Source of the DNA: an uncultured Collinsella sp.
GTDB taxonomy: Bacteria; Actinomycetota; Coriobacteriia; Coriobacteriales; Coriobacteriaceae
Reading direction: 5' to 3'
Assembly (NCBI GenBank): GCA_900540845.1
Contig: UQHS01000023.1
Location: forward strand, 1-20,112
DNA length: 20,112 bases
The position numbers and the translations under genes were made by a program. The notes under the pieces were generated by a model. That model had not been told where the DNA came from. It ran no database searches and saw nothing but the letters and a program-made list of their open reading frames with translations. Position 1 is the first letter of the stretch. Each line of letters begins with the position of its first letter. Positions 8,158 to 14,332 of this stretch are shown here, piece after piece.

Positions 8158-8628
8158 ATGGCCCAGAAGGCCTGCAGCCTGTCGCACACGAAGTGGATGT
8201 GCAAGTACCACGCCGTGTTCACGCCGAAGTATAGGCGCAAAGTCATCTACAACCAAATAAGGTCCGACCTTGGGGAGATCTTCAGGAAGCTCTGCCAGTA
8301 CAAGGGGATAGAGATCATCGAGGGGCACCTGATGCCCGACCACGTCCGCATGCTGCTGGCGATACCGCCGAAGTACGGCGTATCGAGCGTGATGGGCTAC
8401 CTGAAGGGGAAGGGCCCGCTGATGACATTCGACAGGCGCGCGAACATGAAGCACAAGTTCGGCGACAGGAAGTTCTGGGCCGAGGGCTACTACGCGTCCA
8501 CCGTCGGCCTGAACGAGGCCACGGTCGCGAAGTACATCCGGGAGCAGGAGAAGGCCGACATCGCGCTCGACCGGCTGAGCGTCAAGGAGTACGAGGACCT
8601 CTTCGATAGGGGGCCGGGGCGTAAATAG
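8158..8628 (+). CDS. tnpA: IS200-family Y1 transposase TnpA, altered HUH motif
   Basis: This 156-residue protein has the normal length of an IS200 TnpA, a Y1 HUH transposase that cuts and rejoins single-stranded DNA at hairpin ends. Family landmarks are the N-terminal HTKWMCKYHAVFTPKYRRKV, the core GHLMPDHV, MGYLKGKGPLM, and the region around nucleophile Y126 (KYIREQEK). The metal-binding motif, normally H-hydrophobic-H, reads H62-V63-R64 here (CAC GTC CGC). One base change from CAC would explain it. Loss of that His should weaken or abolish cleavage, so the copy may be inactive in cis although otherwise intact. Start 8158 follows GGGCGGTGGTGG. The upstream in-frame ATG at 8056 lies within the left-end hairpin and is unlikely. 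Confidence 0.88.
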   Translation: MAQKACSLSHTKWMCKYHAVFTPKYRRKVIYNQIRSDLGEIFRKLCQYKGIEIIEGHLMPDHVRMLLAIPPKYGVSSVMGYLKGKGPLMTFDRRANMKHKFGDRKFWAEGYYASTVGLNEATVAKYIREQEKADIALDRLSVKEYEDLFDRGPGRK

Positions 8629-8735
8629 CGCCGGTTTGACCGGCCCGTCACGGGTCAATCCGCAGTGCGGCCCGAACCCCGTGAGGGCCGGCGTCTTTAG
8701 ACGCGTGCCGGAAATCCAAGGGTTATACCCTAAGA
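8629..8735 (+). ncRNA. candidate structured RNA in IS200-like element tail
   Basis: Right after tnpA, CCGGCCC (8640-8646) pairs with GGGCCGG (8685-8691), and TCACGGG (8648-8654) pairs with CCCGTGA (8678-8684). Together they make a 14-bp stem interrupted only by bulged G8647. The loop holds a nested hairpin (CCGC 8660-8663 with GCGG 8667-8670). Further hairpins follow: GCGTCT/AGACGC at 8691-8704 (its first G is shared with the long stem) and AGGGT/ACCCT at 8719-8731. The right-end hairpin and a T run then close the unit. It is non-coding on both strands as far as I can see. It could be a 3' UTR, a trans-acting RNA or a relic of an omega-RNA-like guide scaffold. Function is unknown. Confidence 0.4.
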
Positions 8736-8737
8736 GC

Positions 8738-8766
8738 AAACCACCCCTTTTAGGGGTGGTTTTGAT
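8738..8766 (+). terminator. IS right-end hairpin, also an intrinsic terminator
   Basis: The arms 8738-8748 and 8752-8762 form a perfect 11-bp stem with loop TTT, followed by a T and then GATT. It shares AAACCACCC with the left-end hairpin, so it is the probable right end of the element. It also has the shape of an intrinsic terminator for tnpA and the structured tail. Confidence 0.7.
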
Positions 8767-8798
8767 TGGTGCAAAGTAACCTGTCTCCAATGCACCAA
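8766..8798 (+). repeat. 8-bp inverted repeat TTGGTGCA
   Basis: TTGGTGCA (8766-8773) and TGCACCAA (8791-8798) are perfect inverted repeats separated by 17 bases, immediately right of the IS end. This could be an operator for the downstream PTS operon. It could equally be part of the IS right flank. Confidence 0.4.
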
Positions 8799-8828
8799 AC
8801 AAGGATCGTCCCCAAGTGCTGCCAAAAT

Positions 8829-8858
8829 ACCGTTTATCGGAGAAAAAATACCGTTCAT
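8829..8858 (+). promoter_or_regulatory. LytTR-type direct-repeat binding site
   Basis: ACCGTTTAT (8829-8837) and ACCGTTCAT (8850-8858) are separated by exactly 12 bp. Both match the published LytTR-domain consensus [TA][AC][CA]GTTN[AG][TG], and the spacing matches the known 12-13 bp. The repeat is longer than the core: AAAATACCGTTYATCGG recurs with a 21-bp period (8824-8840 and 8845-8861), which puts both copies on one face of the helix. The site lies 12 bp upstream of a -35 box, a place where an AgrA/ComE-like activator could act. No LytTR regulator gene is in the window. Confidence 0.65.
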
Positions 8859-8870
8859 CGGTCATAATGA

Positions 8871-8898
8871 TAGACATGGCTTTGCTATTGCCTACAAT
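8871..8898 (+). promoter_or_regulatory. promoter of the alpha-glucoside PTS operon
   Basis: TAGACA (8871-8876, 5 of 6 to TTGACA), a 16-base spacer and TACAAT (8893-8898, 5 of 6 to TATAAT) form a promoter directly downstream of the LytTR-type repeats. Transcription would begin near 8905 and give an mRNA leader of about 130 bases before the EIIA gene. Confidence 0.6.
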
Positions 8899-8904
8899 AA
8901 CTCC

Positions 8905-9034
8905 CGTAAAAGAAATGAGGAAGGTTACCGAGTCCCTCGGACGTGGGCCTAACCAAAGTCTTTGAACGGATGTGTCTCTATGGATGCGTTCGCTTGATTT
9001 TGGTTGGGCTATATTTATGAAGGGACATGCCACC
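8905..9034 (+). promoter_or_regulatory. leader with two competing hairpins
   Basis: Hairpin 1 pairs GGTTA (8923-8927) with TAACC (8950-8954), with a 9-base internal loop on one side. Above it CCGAG (8928-8932) pairs with CTCGG (8936-8940). Hairpin 2 pairs 8948-8957 with 8999-9008 over 10 bp, including one G-U pair, and ends just before the EIIA ribosome binding site. Both use 8950-8954, so they exclude each other. A downstream gene encodes a BglG/LicT antiterminator. Hairpin 1 has a similar layout to its RNA target (RAT), but the sequence does not match the canonical RAT. Confidence 0.4.
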
Positions 9035-9547
9035 ATGGGTTTCTTTTCTCGCCTTATGGGTGGCTCGGACAAGCAGTCGACTGCGACTTCCGAGTTCGAG
9101 ATTCTCGCCCCTGTTTCCGGCGAGCTTGTTAATCTAGAAAATACCAATGACCCCGCTTTTAGCAGCCGTGCAGTGGGCGATGGCGTTGCCGTGGTTCCCC
9201 AAGAGGGAACGGTGTGCGCTCCTGTTTCCGGTACCGTTGCGGCGCTGTTTCCGACTGAGCACGCGCTGGGCATCATGTCCGACGACAGCTCTGCTCAGGT
9301 GATGCTGCATATCGGAATCGACACTGTTAAGCTTGAGGGCAAGGGCTTCCATGCGCTTGTTGCCCAGGGTGATCACGTTGACGCGGGTCAGCCCCTCGTC
9401 GAGGTCGATTTCGACGTGGTTCGCGCTGCCGGCTTCGATCCCACGGTCTTCGTTATCGTGTGCGAGCGCTCGGAGAACTCGACTCTTCGTGAACATGCTT
9501 CCGGCCCTGTCGCTGTTAAAGAGCCTGTCATCTGGCTTTCCGAGTAA
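9035..9547 (+). CDS. glucose-family PTS EIIA (Crr-like)
   Basis: This 170-residue cytosolic protein accepts phosphate from HPr and passes it to an EIIB domain. It matches the EIIA-glucose family: ILAPVSGELVNLE, APVSGTV, H76 in TEHALGI and phospho-acceptor H92 in MLHIGIDTVKLEGKGF. These correspond to His75 and His90 of E. coli Crr. It opens the operon with the antiterminator and EIICB, so that EIICB is its probable partner. It is the only EIIA in the window and might also serve other glucose-family transporters. The reading frame is open further upstream, but ATG 9035 is preferred because AAGGGA (9020-9025) lies 9 bases before it. The ATG at 9017 is a weaker alternative. Confidence 0.9.
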   Translation: MGFFSRLMGGSDKQSTATSEFEILAPVSGELVNLENTNDPAFSSRAVGDGVAVVPQEGTVCAPVSGTVAALFPTEHALGIMSDDSSAQVMLHIGIDTVKLEGKGFHALVAQGDHVDAGQPLVEVDFDVVRAAGFDPTVFVIVCERSENSTLREHASGPVAVKEPVIWLSE

Positions 9548-9565
9548 ATTCTTGTGGTGGGTACC

Positions 9566-10420
9566 GTGGTTATCAAGCGAGTTTTTAACAACAACGTCGC
9601 AATGGTCACTTCGGACGATGGCTCCGAACTCATCGTCATCGGTCGAGGTCTCTGCTTTGGCCGTCATACCGGCGATGCCATCGACGAGGCGTCAGTCGAA
9701 AAGACCTACGCGTTGCAGGAGGGAACTTCTCAGGATTCGCGTACGATTGACCGCTTGGCTCATCTTTTGGAGTCCATCCCCACCGTCAACCTCGTGATTT
9801 CCGAGGACATTGTTCAGATGCTCCGTCGAGAACTCAATGTTGATATCAACGACAAGATTCTCATTGCTCTCGCAGATCATATTAGCCTCGCCCTTGATCG
9901 CGAGCGCAAGGGCGTCTCCTGCGAGAACCCGCTGCTGCTCGAGATCCAGCAGTTCTATCGTAAGGAGTATGCACTTGCGGGCCGTGCCCTTCAGATCATC
10001 AAGGACTATCTGGGCATTGAGATGAGCGAGGAGGAGCAGGGTTTCATTACCTTGCATATCGTCAACGCCACCATGCCGCAGCGCTCTGACCGTCTGATCG
10101 TTTCGGTCCAGCTTGTTCGCGACGTGCTCGCGATTGTTTCCGAGCACTATGCCACGACCCTTGACGTTACCTCGTTGCCGTACGAGCGTTTCGTTCGCCA
10201 TCTGCAGTTCTTTGCGCAGCGGGCGCTTGACCCCGCGGCCGGGCAGATCAATGACGATGCGCTGTTCCGAATCGATGAAACTAAGTATCCGTGCGCGTTC
10301 TCGTGCGCGGACGCCATAGCCGACCACTTGGCGTCTACCTATAACGTTGTCGTTACCAATGCCGAGAAGAGTTATCTCGCATATCACATTGTTAACCTGC
10401 TTGGAGAACCTGGTCTCTAG
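9566..10420 (+). CDS. licT: BglG/LicT-family transcription antiterminator
   Basis: This RNA-binding antiterminator has an N-terminal CAT domain (VIKRVFNNNVAMV, GRGLCFGRHTGD, VEKTY; residues 1-60) and two PTS regulation domains. Candidate phosphorylated histidines lie in LADHISLALDR and TLHIVNA (PRD1), and in FVRHLQFF and YLAYHIVNLL (PRD2). In this family, phosphorylation by EII and HPr sets dimerisation, and the active dimer binds a RAT hairpin to prevent early termination. Its place between EIIA and EIICB implies control of this operon. GTG 9566 follows GGTGG by 5 bases and aligns with the family N-terminus; GTG 9554, four codons earlier, is the alternative. Base composition is slightly lower in GC than recJ-rel. 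Confidence 0.9.
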   Translation: MVIKRVFNNNVAMVTSDDGSELIVIGRGLCFGRHTGDAIDEASVEKTYALQEGTSQDSRTIDRLAHLLESIPTVNLVISEDIVQMLRRELNVDINDKILIALADHISLALDRERKGVSCENPLLLEIQQFYRKEYALAGRALQIIKDYLGIEMSEEEQGFITLHIVNATMPQRSDRLIVSVQLVRDVLAIVSEHYATTLDVTSLPYERFVRHLQFFAQRALDPAAGQINDDALFRIDETKYPCAFSCADAIADHLASTYNVVVTNAEKSYLAYHIVNLLGEPGL

Positions 10421-10519
10421 GCATAACGTGCCCGCACATCGATTGATATAAGACAAGCCTCATGGTCTTGTCCAGGGCACACCTGTCTTAATTTGCGGAA
10501 AAGGAAGGGGAGTACCGCT
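10421..10519 (+). promoter_or_regulatory. intergenic leader before EIICB
   Basis: Two alternative pairings share a strand: GACAAG (10452-10457) with CTTGTC (10467-10472), or TAAGACA (10449-10455) with TGTCTTA (10484-10490). It could be an internal control point for the antiterminator, but no canonical RAT is visible. A strong ribosome binding site, GGAAGGGGAG (10503-10512), sits 7 bases before ATG 10520. Confidence 0.35.
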
Positions 10520-10556
10520 ATGACCGCAAAAAAAGAAGTTCAATTTAAAAGCGCCG

Positions 10557-12137
10557 TTGGAGGTGTTCGCGAAGTCGATCGTTCAGCCGATGATGTATCT
10601 CTCGGTTGCCGGCATCCTGCTCATCGTGGGCATCATTCTGACCAACAAGACCATCTGCGCCGTGGTCCCCGTGCTGGGCTCCGGCCCGTTCCAGCTTGTG
10701 GGCGCCGTTGTCTATCAGTCGCTGATGTTTATCATCAACAACCTCTCGATTCTGTTCTGCGTGGGCATCGCCGGCGCCATGGCAAAGAAGAACAAGGGCC
10801 ATGCTTCGCTTATCGCCCTGATGTCGTTCTTCCTGTTCCTTCAGGCCAATAACATCGTGCTCAACGCCACCGGTTCTCTTGCCGAAGCGAGCGGCATGCT
10901 CGGCCTTACCGGAACTGGCCAGAGCACCGTTATGGGCATTCAGGTGCTCGATACCGGCGTGTTTGGCGGCATCATTCTTGGTTGCATCACCGGTGCCGTG
11001 TTCAACAAGTACTCGAACAAGCAGTTCCCCATTGCCCTTTCGATGTTCTCGGGCGTTCGCTTTCCGTTCCTGATCATGATCATCATTTCCTGGATCATGG
11101 GCGCTGGCTTCTGCATCGTTTGGCCTCCGGTTCAGGGTGCCATCTCCTCCGTTGCCGGCATCATTAATGAGTCGGGCAACATCGGTCTGTTTATCTACGG
11201 CATGCTCAACAAGCTGCTCGTTCCCACCGGTCTGCACCACCTCATCTACACTCCGTTCCAGTTCTCCGATGTGGGTGGCACCCTTACGCTGGGCGATCAG
11301 GTTATCGCCGGCGCCTATCCCATCCGTGTCGCCGAGATGGCAATGACGGGCCAGCCCTTCTCCGATAGCACGTATTTCAACAGCTACACCTTCAACAACC
11401 TGTGGCCCTACATCGGCATCGGTCTCGCCTTTATCTTCACCGCCTACAAGCAGAACAAGGACAAGACCAAGGCTGTCATCATCCCGCTGATCATCACCGC
11501 CGTGCTTTCCTGCGTGACCGAGCCCATGGACTTCCTCTTTGTCTTTGCTGCCCCTGTGCTCTTTGTCGTCCACTCGATTCTTTCCGGTGTCTTCTTGGTC
11601 CTGCTCAAGGTCCTCTCCGTGCCCGCTTCGACTGCAGGCGGCATCATCAACATCGTGGTTTCCAACCTGGTTCTTGGTGTCGGTAAGACCAACTGGCCGA
11701 TGATGCTGGTGCTTGGAGTCGTCAACGCCGCTCTGTACTTCTTCCTCTTCACCTTCCTTATTAAGAAGCTCAACCTCCACACGCCTGGTCGCGAGGAGGA
11801 GTCCGAGCTCGCCGAGTCCGTTGCCGAGGGCGAGGCCGCCGCGCCTGTCGCGGTGAAGCAGGGCACTGTTGCCACGGCTCCCGCAGAGGGCGTCGATGCG
11901 GGCATCGCCGATCTGGTCGCAGGTCTTGGCGGCAAGGACAACATCGAGGAGCTCGAGAACTGCTTTACGCGTCTTCGCGTGAATGTTAAGAATCCGGATC
12001 TCGTCGATGAGAACCTCATCAACCACGTGCCCAACAGCGGCATCAACCGCAACGGCAACGACATTCAGATCATCTTTGGCATGAAAGTCGCCGAGATGCG
12101 TGACAAGGTCGAAAACGCAATTGAGAAGGAGCAGTAA
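10557..12137 (+). CDS. alpha-glucoside-type PTS EIICB, 5' end out of frame
   Basis: This permease imports and phosphorylates a sugar. An EIIC domain of roughly ten membrane segments (residues about 5-420) carries the sugar-site variant VTEPMDF. A charged linker leads to a C-terminal EIIB with phospho-Cys C469 in ENCFTRLRV. The neighbouring GH4 enzyme and overall similarity to MalP/GlvC-type permeases suggest maltose or another alpha-glucoside. The coordinates begin at TTG 10557, which lacks a ribosome binding site. The expected start, ATG 10520 after GGAAGGGGAG, is in another frame and runs out at 10852. One surplus base between 10520 and 10557, most simply in the A7 run at 10528-10534, explains this. 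It may be a real frameshift, slippage or a sequence error. The EIIA domain is absent and supplied separately. Confidence 0.85.
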   Translation: MEVFAKSIVQPMMYLSVAGILLIVGIILTNKTICAVVPVLGSGPFQLVGAVVYQSLMFIINNLSILFCVGIAGAMAKKNKGHASLIALMSFFLFLQANNIVLNATGSLAEASGMLGLTGTGQSTVMGIQVLDTGVFGGIILGCITGAVFNKYSNKQFPIALSMFSGVRFPFLIMIIISWIMGAGFCIVWPPVQGAISSVAGIINESGNIGLFIYGMLNKLLVPTGLHHLIYTPFQFSDVGGTLTLGDQVIAGAYPIRVAEMAMTGQPFSDSTYFNSYTFNNLWPYIGIGLAFIFTAYKQNKDKTKAVIIPLIITAVLSCVTEPMDFLFVFAAPVLFVVHSILSGVFLVLLKVLSVPASTAGGIINIVVSNLVLGVGKTNWPMMLVLGVVNAALYFFLFTFLIKKLNLHTPGREEESELAESVAEGEAAAPVAVKQGTVATAPAEGVDAGIADLVAGLGGKDNIEELENCFTRLRVNVKNPDLVDENLINHVPNSGINRNGNDIQIIFGMKVAEMRDKVENAIEKEQ

Positions 12138-12140
12138 ACA

Positions 12141-13523
12141 ATGATCATTACTCTGTGTGGTGGCGGATCCACCTTTACCCCCGGCATCGTCAAGTCCATC
12201 GCTTTGCGCAAGGACGAGCTCGACGTTGACGAGATTCGTCTGTACGACATCAACGAGGAGCGCCAGCGCAAGATCGGCGTGCTCGTGGACTGGATTTTGC
12301 ACGAGGACCTTGGTCTGGACATCAAGCTCACGGTGACCACCGACAAGGAGACTGCCTTTACGGACGCGAGCTTCGTGTTTGCCCAGATGCGCGTGGGCGG
12401 CTATGCCATGCGCGAGCAGGACGAGAAGATTCCACTGCGTCACGGCTGTGTGGGTCAGGAGACCTGCGGTTGCGGCGGCCTTGCCTATGGCATGCGCACC
12501 ATCTTCCCCATGGTCGAGCTGATTGACGACGTTGAGAAGTATGCCAAGAAGGACTACTGGATTCTTAACTACTCCAACCCTGCCGCCATCGTCTCCGAGG
12601 GCTGCCGCGTCCTGCGCCCCAACGCTCGCATTATCAACATCTGCGACATGCCGATCGCGATTATCGACGTGGTTTGCGCCGCGCTCGATATCGACAAGAA
12701 GGATGTCGAGTACGATTACTTTGGCCTCAACCACTTTGGTTGGTTCACCTCGATCCGCCACAAGGGCGAGGAGGTGCTCCCGCAGCTGCGCGAGTACATC
12801 AAGGAGCACGAGATTCTGCTGCCCGATTCTTACCTCAAGGGCATGAGCTCGCTGATGTCCAAGAAGCCCGAGGAGGCCACCGACGAGCATCCCGAGCAGA
12901 ACCGCCACACCAAGGGCAGCTGGTACTACGTCTGGAAGGGCGAGTACGAGATCATGGAGTGCTTCCCGGAGTACTTGCCCAACACCTATCTGAACTACTA
13001 CCTGCAGCAGAAGGAGTTCGTCGAGCATTCTAACCCCGAGCGCACCCGTGCAAACGAGGTTGAGGAGACGCGCGAGAAGAACCTCTTTGATGGCATCGAC
13101 CATTACGAGAAGACGGGCGAGATCGACGAGAGCACGTTCTATGCGGGCAGCCACGGCGACTGGATTGCCGATCTGGCTATTGCTCTGAAGAACGACACCA
13201 AGCAGCGCTTCCTGGTCATTTGCGAGAACAAGGGCGCTATCCCCAACATGCCCTACGACGCCATGGTCGAGCTGCCTGCCTACATTGGCAAGAACGGCCC
13301 CGAGGTCATCAGCCGCGACAACATTCCGCTGTTCCAGCAGGGTCTTATGATGCAGCAGCTGAACTCCGAGAAGCTCGTCGTCGAGGCCACGATCGAGGGT
13401 TCGTACGAGAAGGCACTCAAGGCCTTTACGCTCAACAAGACCGTGCCTTCGATGAAGGTCGCCAAGGAAGTTCTCGACGACATGATCGAGGCCAACGAGG
13501 GTTACTGGCCCGAGCTTCGCTAA
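12141..13523 (+). CDS. GH4 6-phospho-alpha-glucosidase
   Basis: This 460-residue cytosolic enzyme cleaves phosphorylated disaccharides such as maltose 6'-phosphate after PTS import. GH4 members use NAD and a divalent metal and act by oxidation-elimination. Visible signatures are the Rossmann loop CGGGSTFTPG (start of protein), QMRVGGYAMREQDEKIPLRHG, GQETCGCGGLAYGMRT, and the probable metal ligands C168 in NICDMP and H198 in GLNHFGW. The MalH/GlvA-like sequence points to the alpha-glucosidase branch. The start lies three bases after the EIICB stop; AAGGAG (12126-12131) sits inside EIICB, so the two are translated together. A strong terminator follows. Specificity among alpha-glucosides cannot be read from the sequence. 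Confidence 0.92.
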   Translation: MIITLCGGGSTFTPGIVKSIALRKDELDVDEIRLYDINEERQRKIGVLVDWILHEDLGLDIKLTVTTDKETAFTDASFVFAQMRVGGYAMREQDEKIPLRHGCVGQETCGCGGLAYGMRTIFPMVELIDDVEKYAKKDYWILNYSNPAAIVSEGCRVLRPNARIINICDMPIAIIDVVCAALDIDKKDVEYDYFGLNHFGWFTSIRHKGEEVLPQLREYIKEHEILLPDSYLKGMSSLMSKKPEEATDEHPEQNRHTKGSWYYVWKGEYEIMECFPEYLPNTYLNYYLQQKEFVEHSNPERTRANEVEETREKNLFDGIDHYEKTGEIDESTFYAGSHGDWIADLAIALKNDTKQRFLVICENKGAIPNMPYDAMVELPAYIGKNGPEVISRDNIPLFQQGLMMQQLNSEKLVVEATIEGSYEKALKAFTLNKTVPSMKVAKEVLDDMIEANEGYWPELR

Positions 13524-13571
13524 AGACAGAAGGTCTCTGGCACAAAAGAGCCGCTGACCGCATGCCTGGAG

Positions 13572-13612
13572 CAATGCCCCGTCCACGTGATTGCGTGGGC
13601 GGGGCATTGTCA
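13572..13612 (+). terminator. terminator of the alpha-glucoside operon
   Basis: The arms 13572-13587 and 13594-13609 form a 16-bp stem with a single G-U pair and a 6-base loop (TGATTG). Only a short T-containing stretch follows. It lies 48 bases after the GH4 stop. Confidence 0.75.
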
Positions 13613-13665
13613 TTAGACGCCGAACGCGTGTGGTTCACGCCGCGCCAAGGGACGTTTCCCCGGCA

Positions 13666-13721
13666 CAACTGGTATGCAACTGGTATGAGATGTGGCATGC
13701 CAATGGGAGCGGAAAGGTATG
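13666..13721 (+). promoter_or_regulatory. phased array of TGGYATG half-sites
   Basis: CAACTGGTATG is repeated in tandem at 13666-13676 and 13677-13687. TGGCATGCCA, a perfect 10-bp palindrome, follows at 13693-13702, and AGGTATG at 13715-13721. Motif starts at 13670, 13681, 13693 and 13715 are spaced 11, 12 and 22 bases, so they sit on one helix face. CCAAGGG (13645-13651) and CCCTTGG (13728-13734) flank the array as an inverted pair. This looks like an operator region for the mannose-family PTS operon; the regulator is not in the window. Confidence 0.5.
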
Positions 13722-13734
13722 TATTTCCCCTTGG

Positions 13735-13836
13735 GCGGTAGGCGCGGAAAACCAACTTGACCCCCCCTCCTCTGAACTAACCTCAAATCACTGTCGCGCG
13801 AGGTACCTGAGGGTATCGAGAGAAAAGGGGGGTAGG
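13735..13836 (+). promoter_or_regulatory. upstream region of the mannose-family PTS operon
   Basis: TTGACC at 13757-13762 resembles a -35 box, but no convincing -10 follows at normal spacing; TAACCT at 13778-13783 is the nearest candidate. No gene is visible. Together with the terminator and half-site array it accounts for the 313-base gap between GH4 and EIIB. Confidence 0.3.
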
Positions 13837-14307
13837 ATGAGCACAAATATCGTTTTGACGCGCATCGACAATCGTCTGGTGCATGGACAGGTTGGAGTGA
13901 CCTGGACGCGCGCAACAGGTACGAACCTGTTGGTAGTAGCCGATGACGCCGTCGCGGCGGATCCGTTGCAGCAGCAGCTGATGACAGTGACGGCCAAATC
14001 GTCCGGTGCGGGCATCCGGTTCTTCACGCTGGAGAAGACGGCCGCCATCATCGGCAATGCGGCTCCGTCGCAAAAGATCTTCTTGATCTGCCGTACGCCA
14101 AAAGACGTGAGGGCGCTCGTCGAGGCCGGAGTGGAGCTCAAGGACGTCAACGTCGGAAACATGCACTTCTCCGAGGGCAAGCGCCCCATCACCAAGAAGG
14201 TGTATGTCGACGATGACGACATGGCCGATCTCCAGTGGCTCGCCTCGCAGGGCATCAACGTGTTCTGCCAGGACGTGCCAACCGACACCAAACATGAAAT
14301 TCACTAA
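13837..14307 (+). CDS. mannose/sorbose/GalNAc-family PTS EIIB
   Basis: This 156-residue cytosolic EIIB of the mannose superfamily is phosphorylated on His. The site is H16 in the N-terminal RIDNRLVHGQVGVTW signature. The length is normal for stand-alone IIB proteins. It is followed by IIC and IID, giving the order IIB-IIC-IID; no IIA of this family is in the window, so one must be supplied from elsewhere. Candidate substrates for the family include mannose, fructose, sorbose, N-acetylgalactosamine and glucosamine. The sequence does not decide. ATG 13837 follows a G-rich run (13827-13832). The reading frame is open further upstream, through the terminator, and is unlikely to be translated there. 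Confidence 0.9.
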   Translation: MSTNIVLTRIDNRLVHGQVGVTWTRATGTNLLVVADDAVAADPLQQQLMTVTAKSSGAGIRFFTLEKTAAIIGNAAPSQKIFLICRTPKDVRALVEAGVELKDVNVGNMHFSEGKRPITKKVYVDDDDMADLQWLASQGINVFCQDVPTDTKHEIH

Positions 14308-14332
14308 TCCACAATAAAGGAGGTAGAGACAG

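Larger units (their letters stand above)
8044..8763 (+). mobile_element. IS200/IS605-family element (tnpA only)
   Basis: A TnpA gene is bracketed by two related subterminal hairpins. On the left, AAACCACCC begins a perfect 8-bp stem with a 3-base loop (8047-8065). On the right, AAACCACCCCT pairs with AGGGGTGGTTT (8738-8748 and 8752-8762). Shared hairpin sequence at both ends, no terminal inverted repeats, no target duplication and a size of about 720 bp all fit single-strand IS200-type transposition. The exact cleavage sites are not determinable here; the left end could extend to about 8002. No tnpB is present. Confidence 0.75.

Noticed and set aside
8044..8763. CRISPR or retron interpretation of the hairpin-rich region around tnpA
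   Set aside because: There is no regular repeat-spacer pattern and no reverse transcriptase. The hairpins are explained by IS200-type ends and leader structures.
10449..10490. Canonical RAT antiterminator target before EIICB
   Set aside because: Alternative hairpins exist, but the conserved RAT sequence blocks of LicT/BglG targets are not present, so only a generic leader is reported.
10545..13613. Minus-strand open frame of 1022 codons opposite EIICB and GH4
   Set aside because: Its length is striking, but both plus-strand genes have full catalytic motifs and ribosome binding sites. The antisense frame is a codon-usage shadow with no recognisable domain.
13591..13836. N-terminal extension of the mannose-family EIIB
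   Set aside because: The frame is open, but it runs through the upstream terminator and operator array and does not resemble EIIB. The family start and a G-rich ribosome binding site fit ATG 13837.
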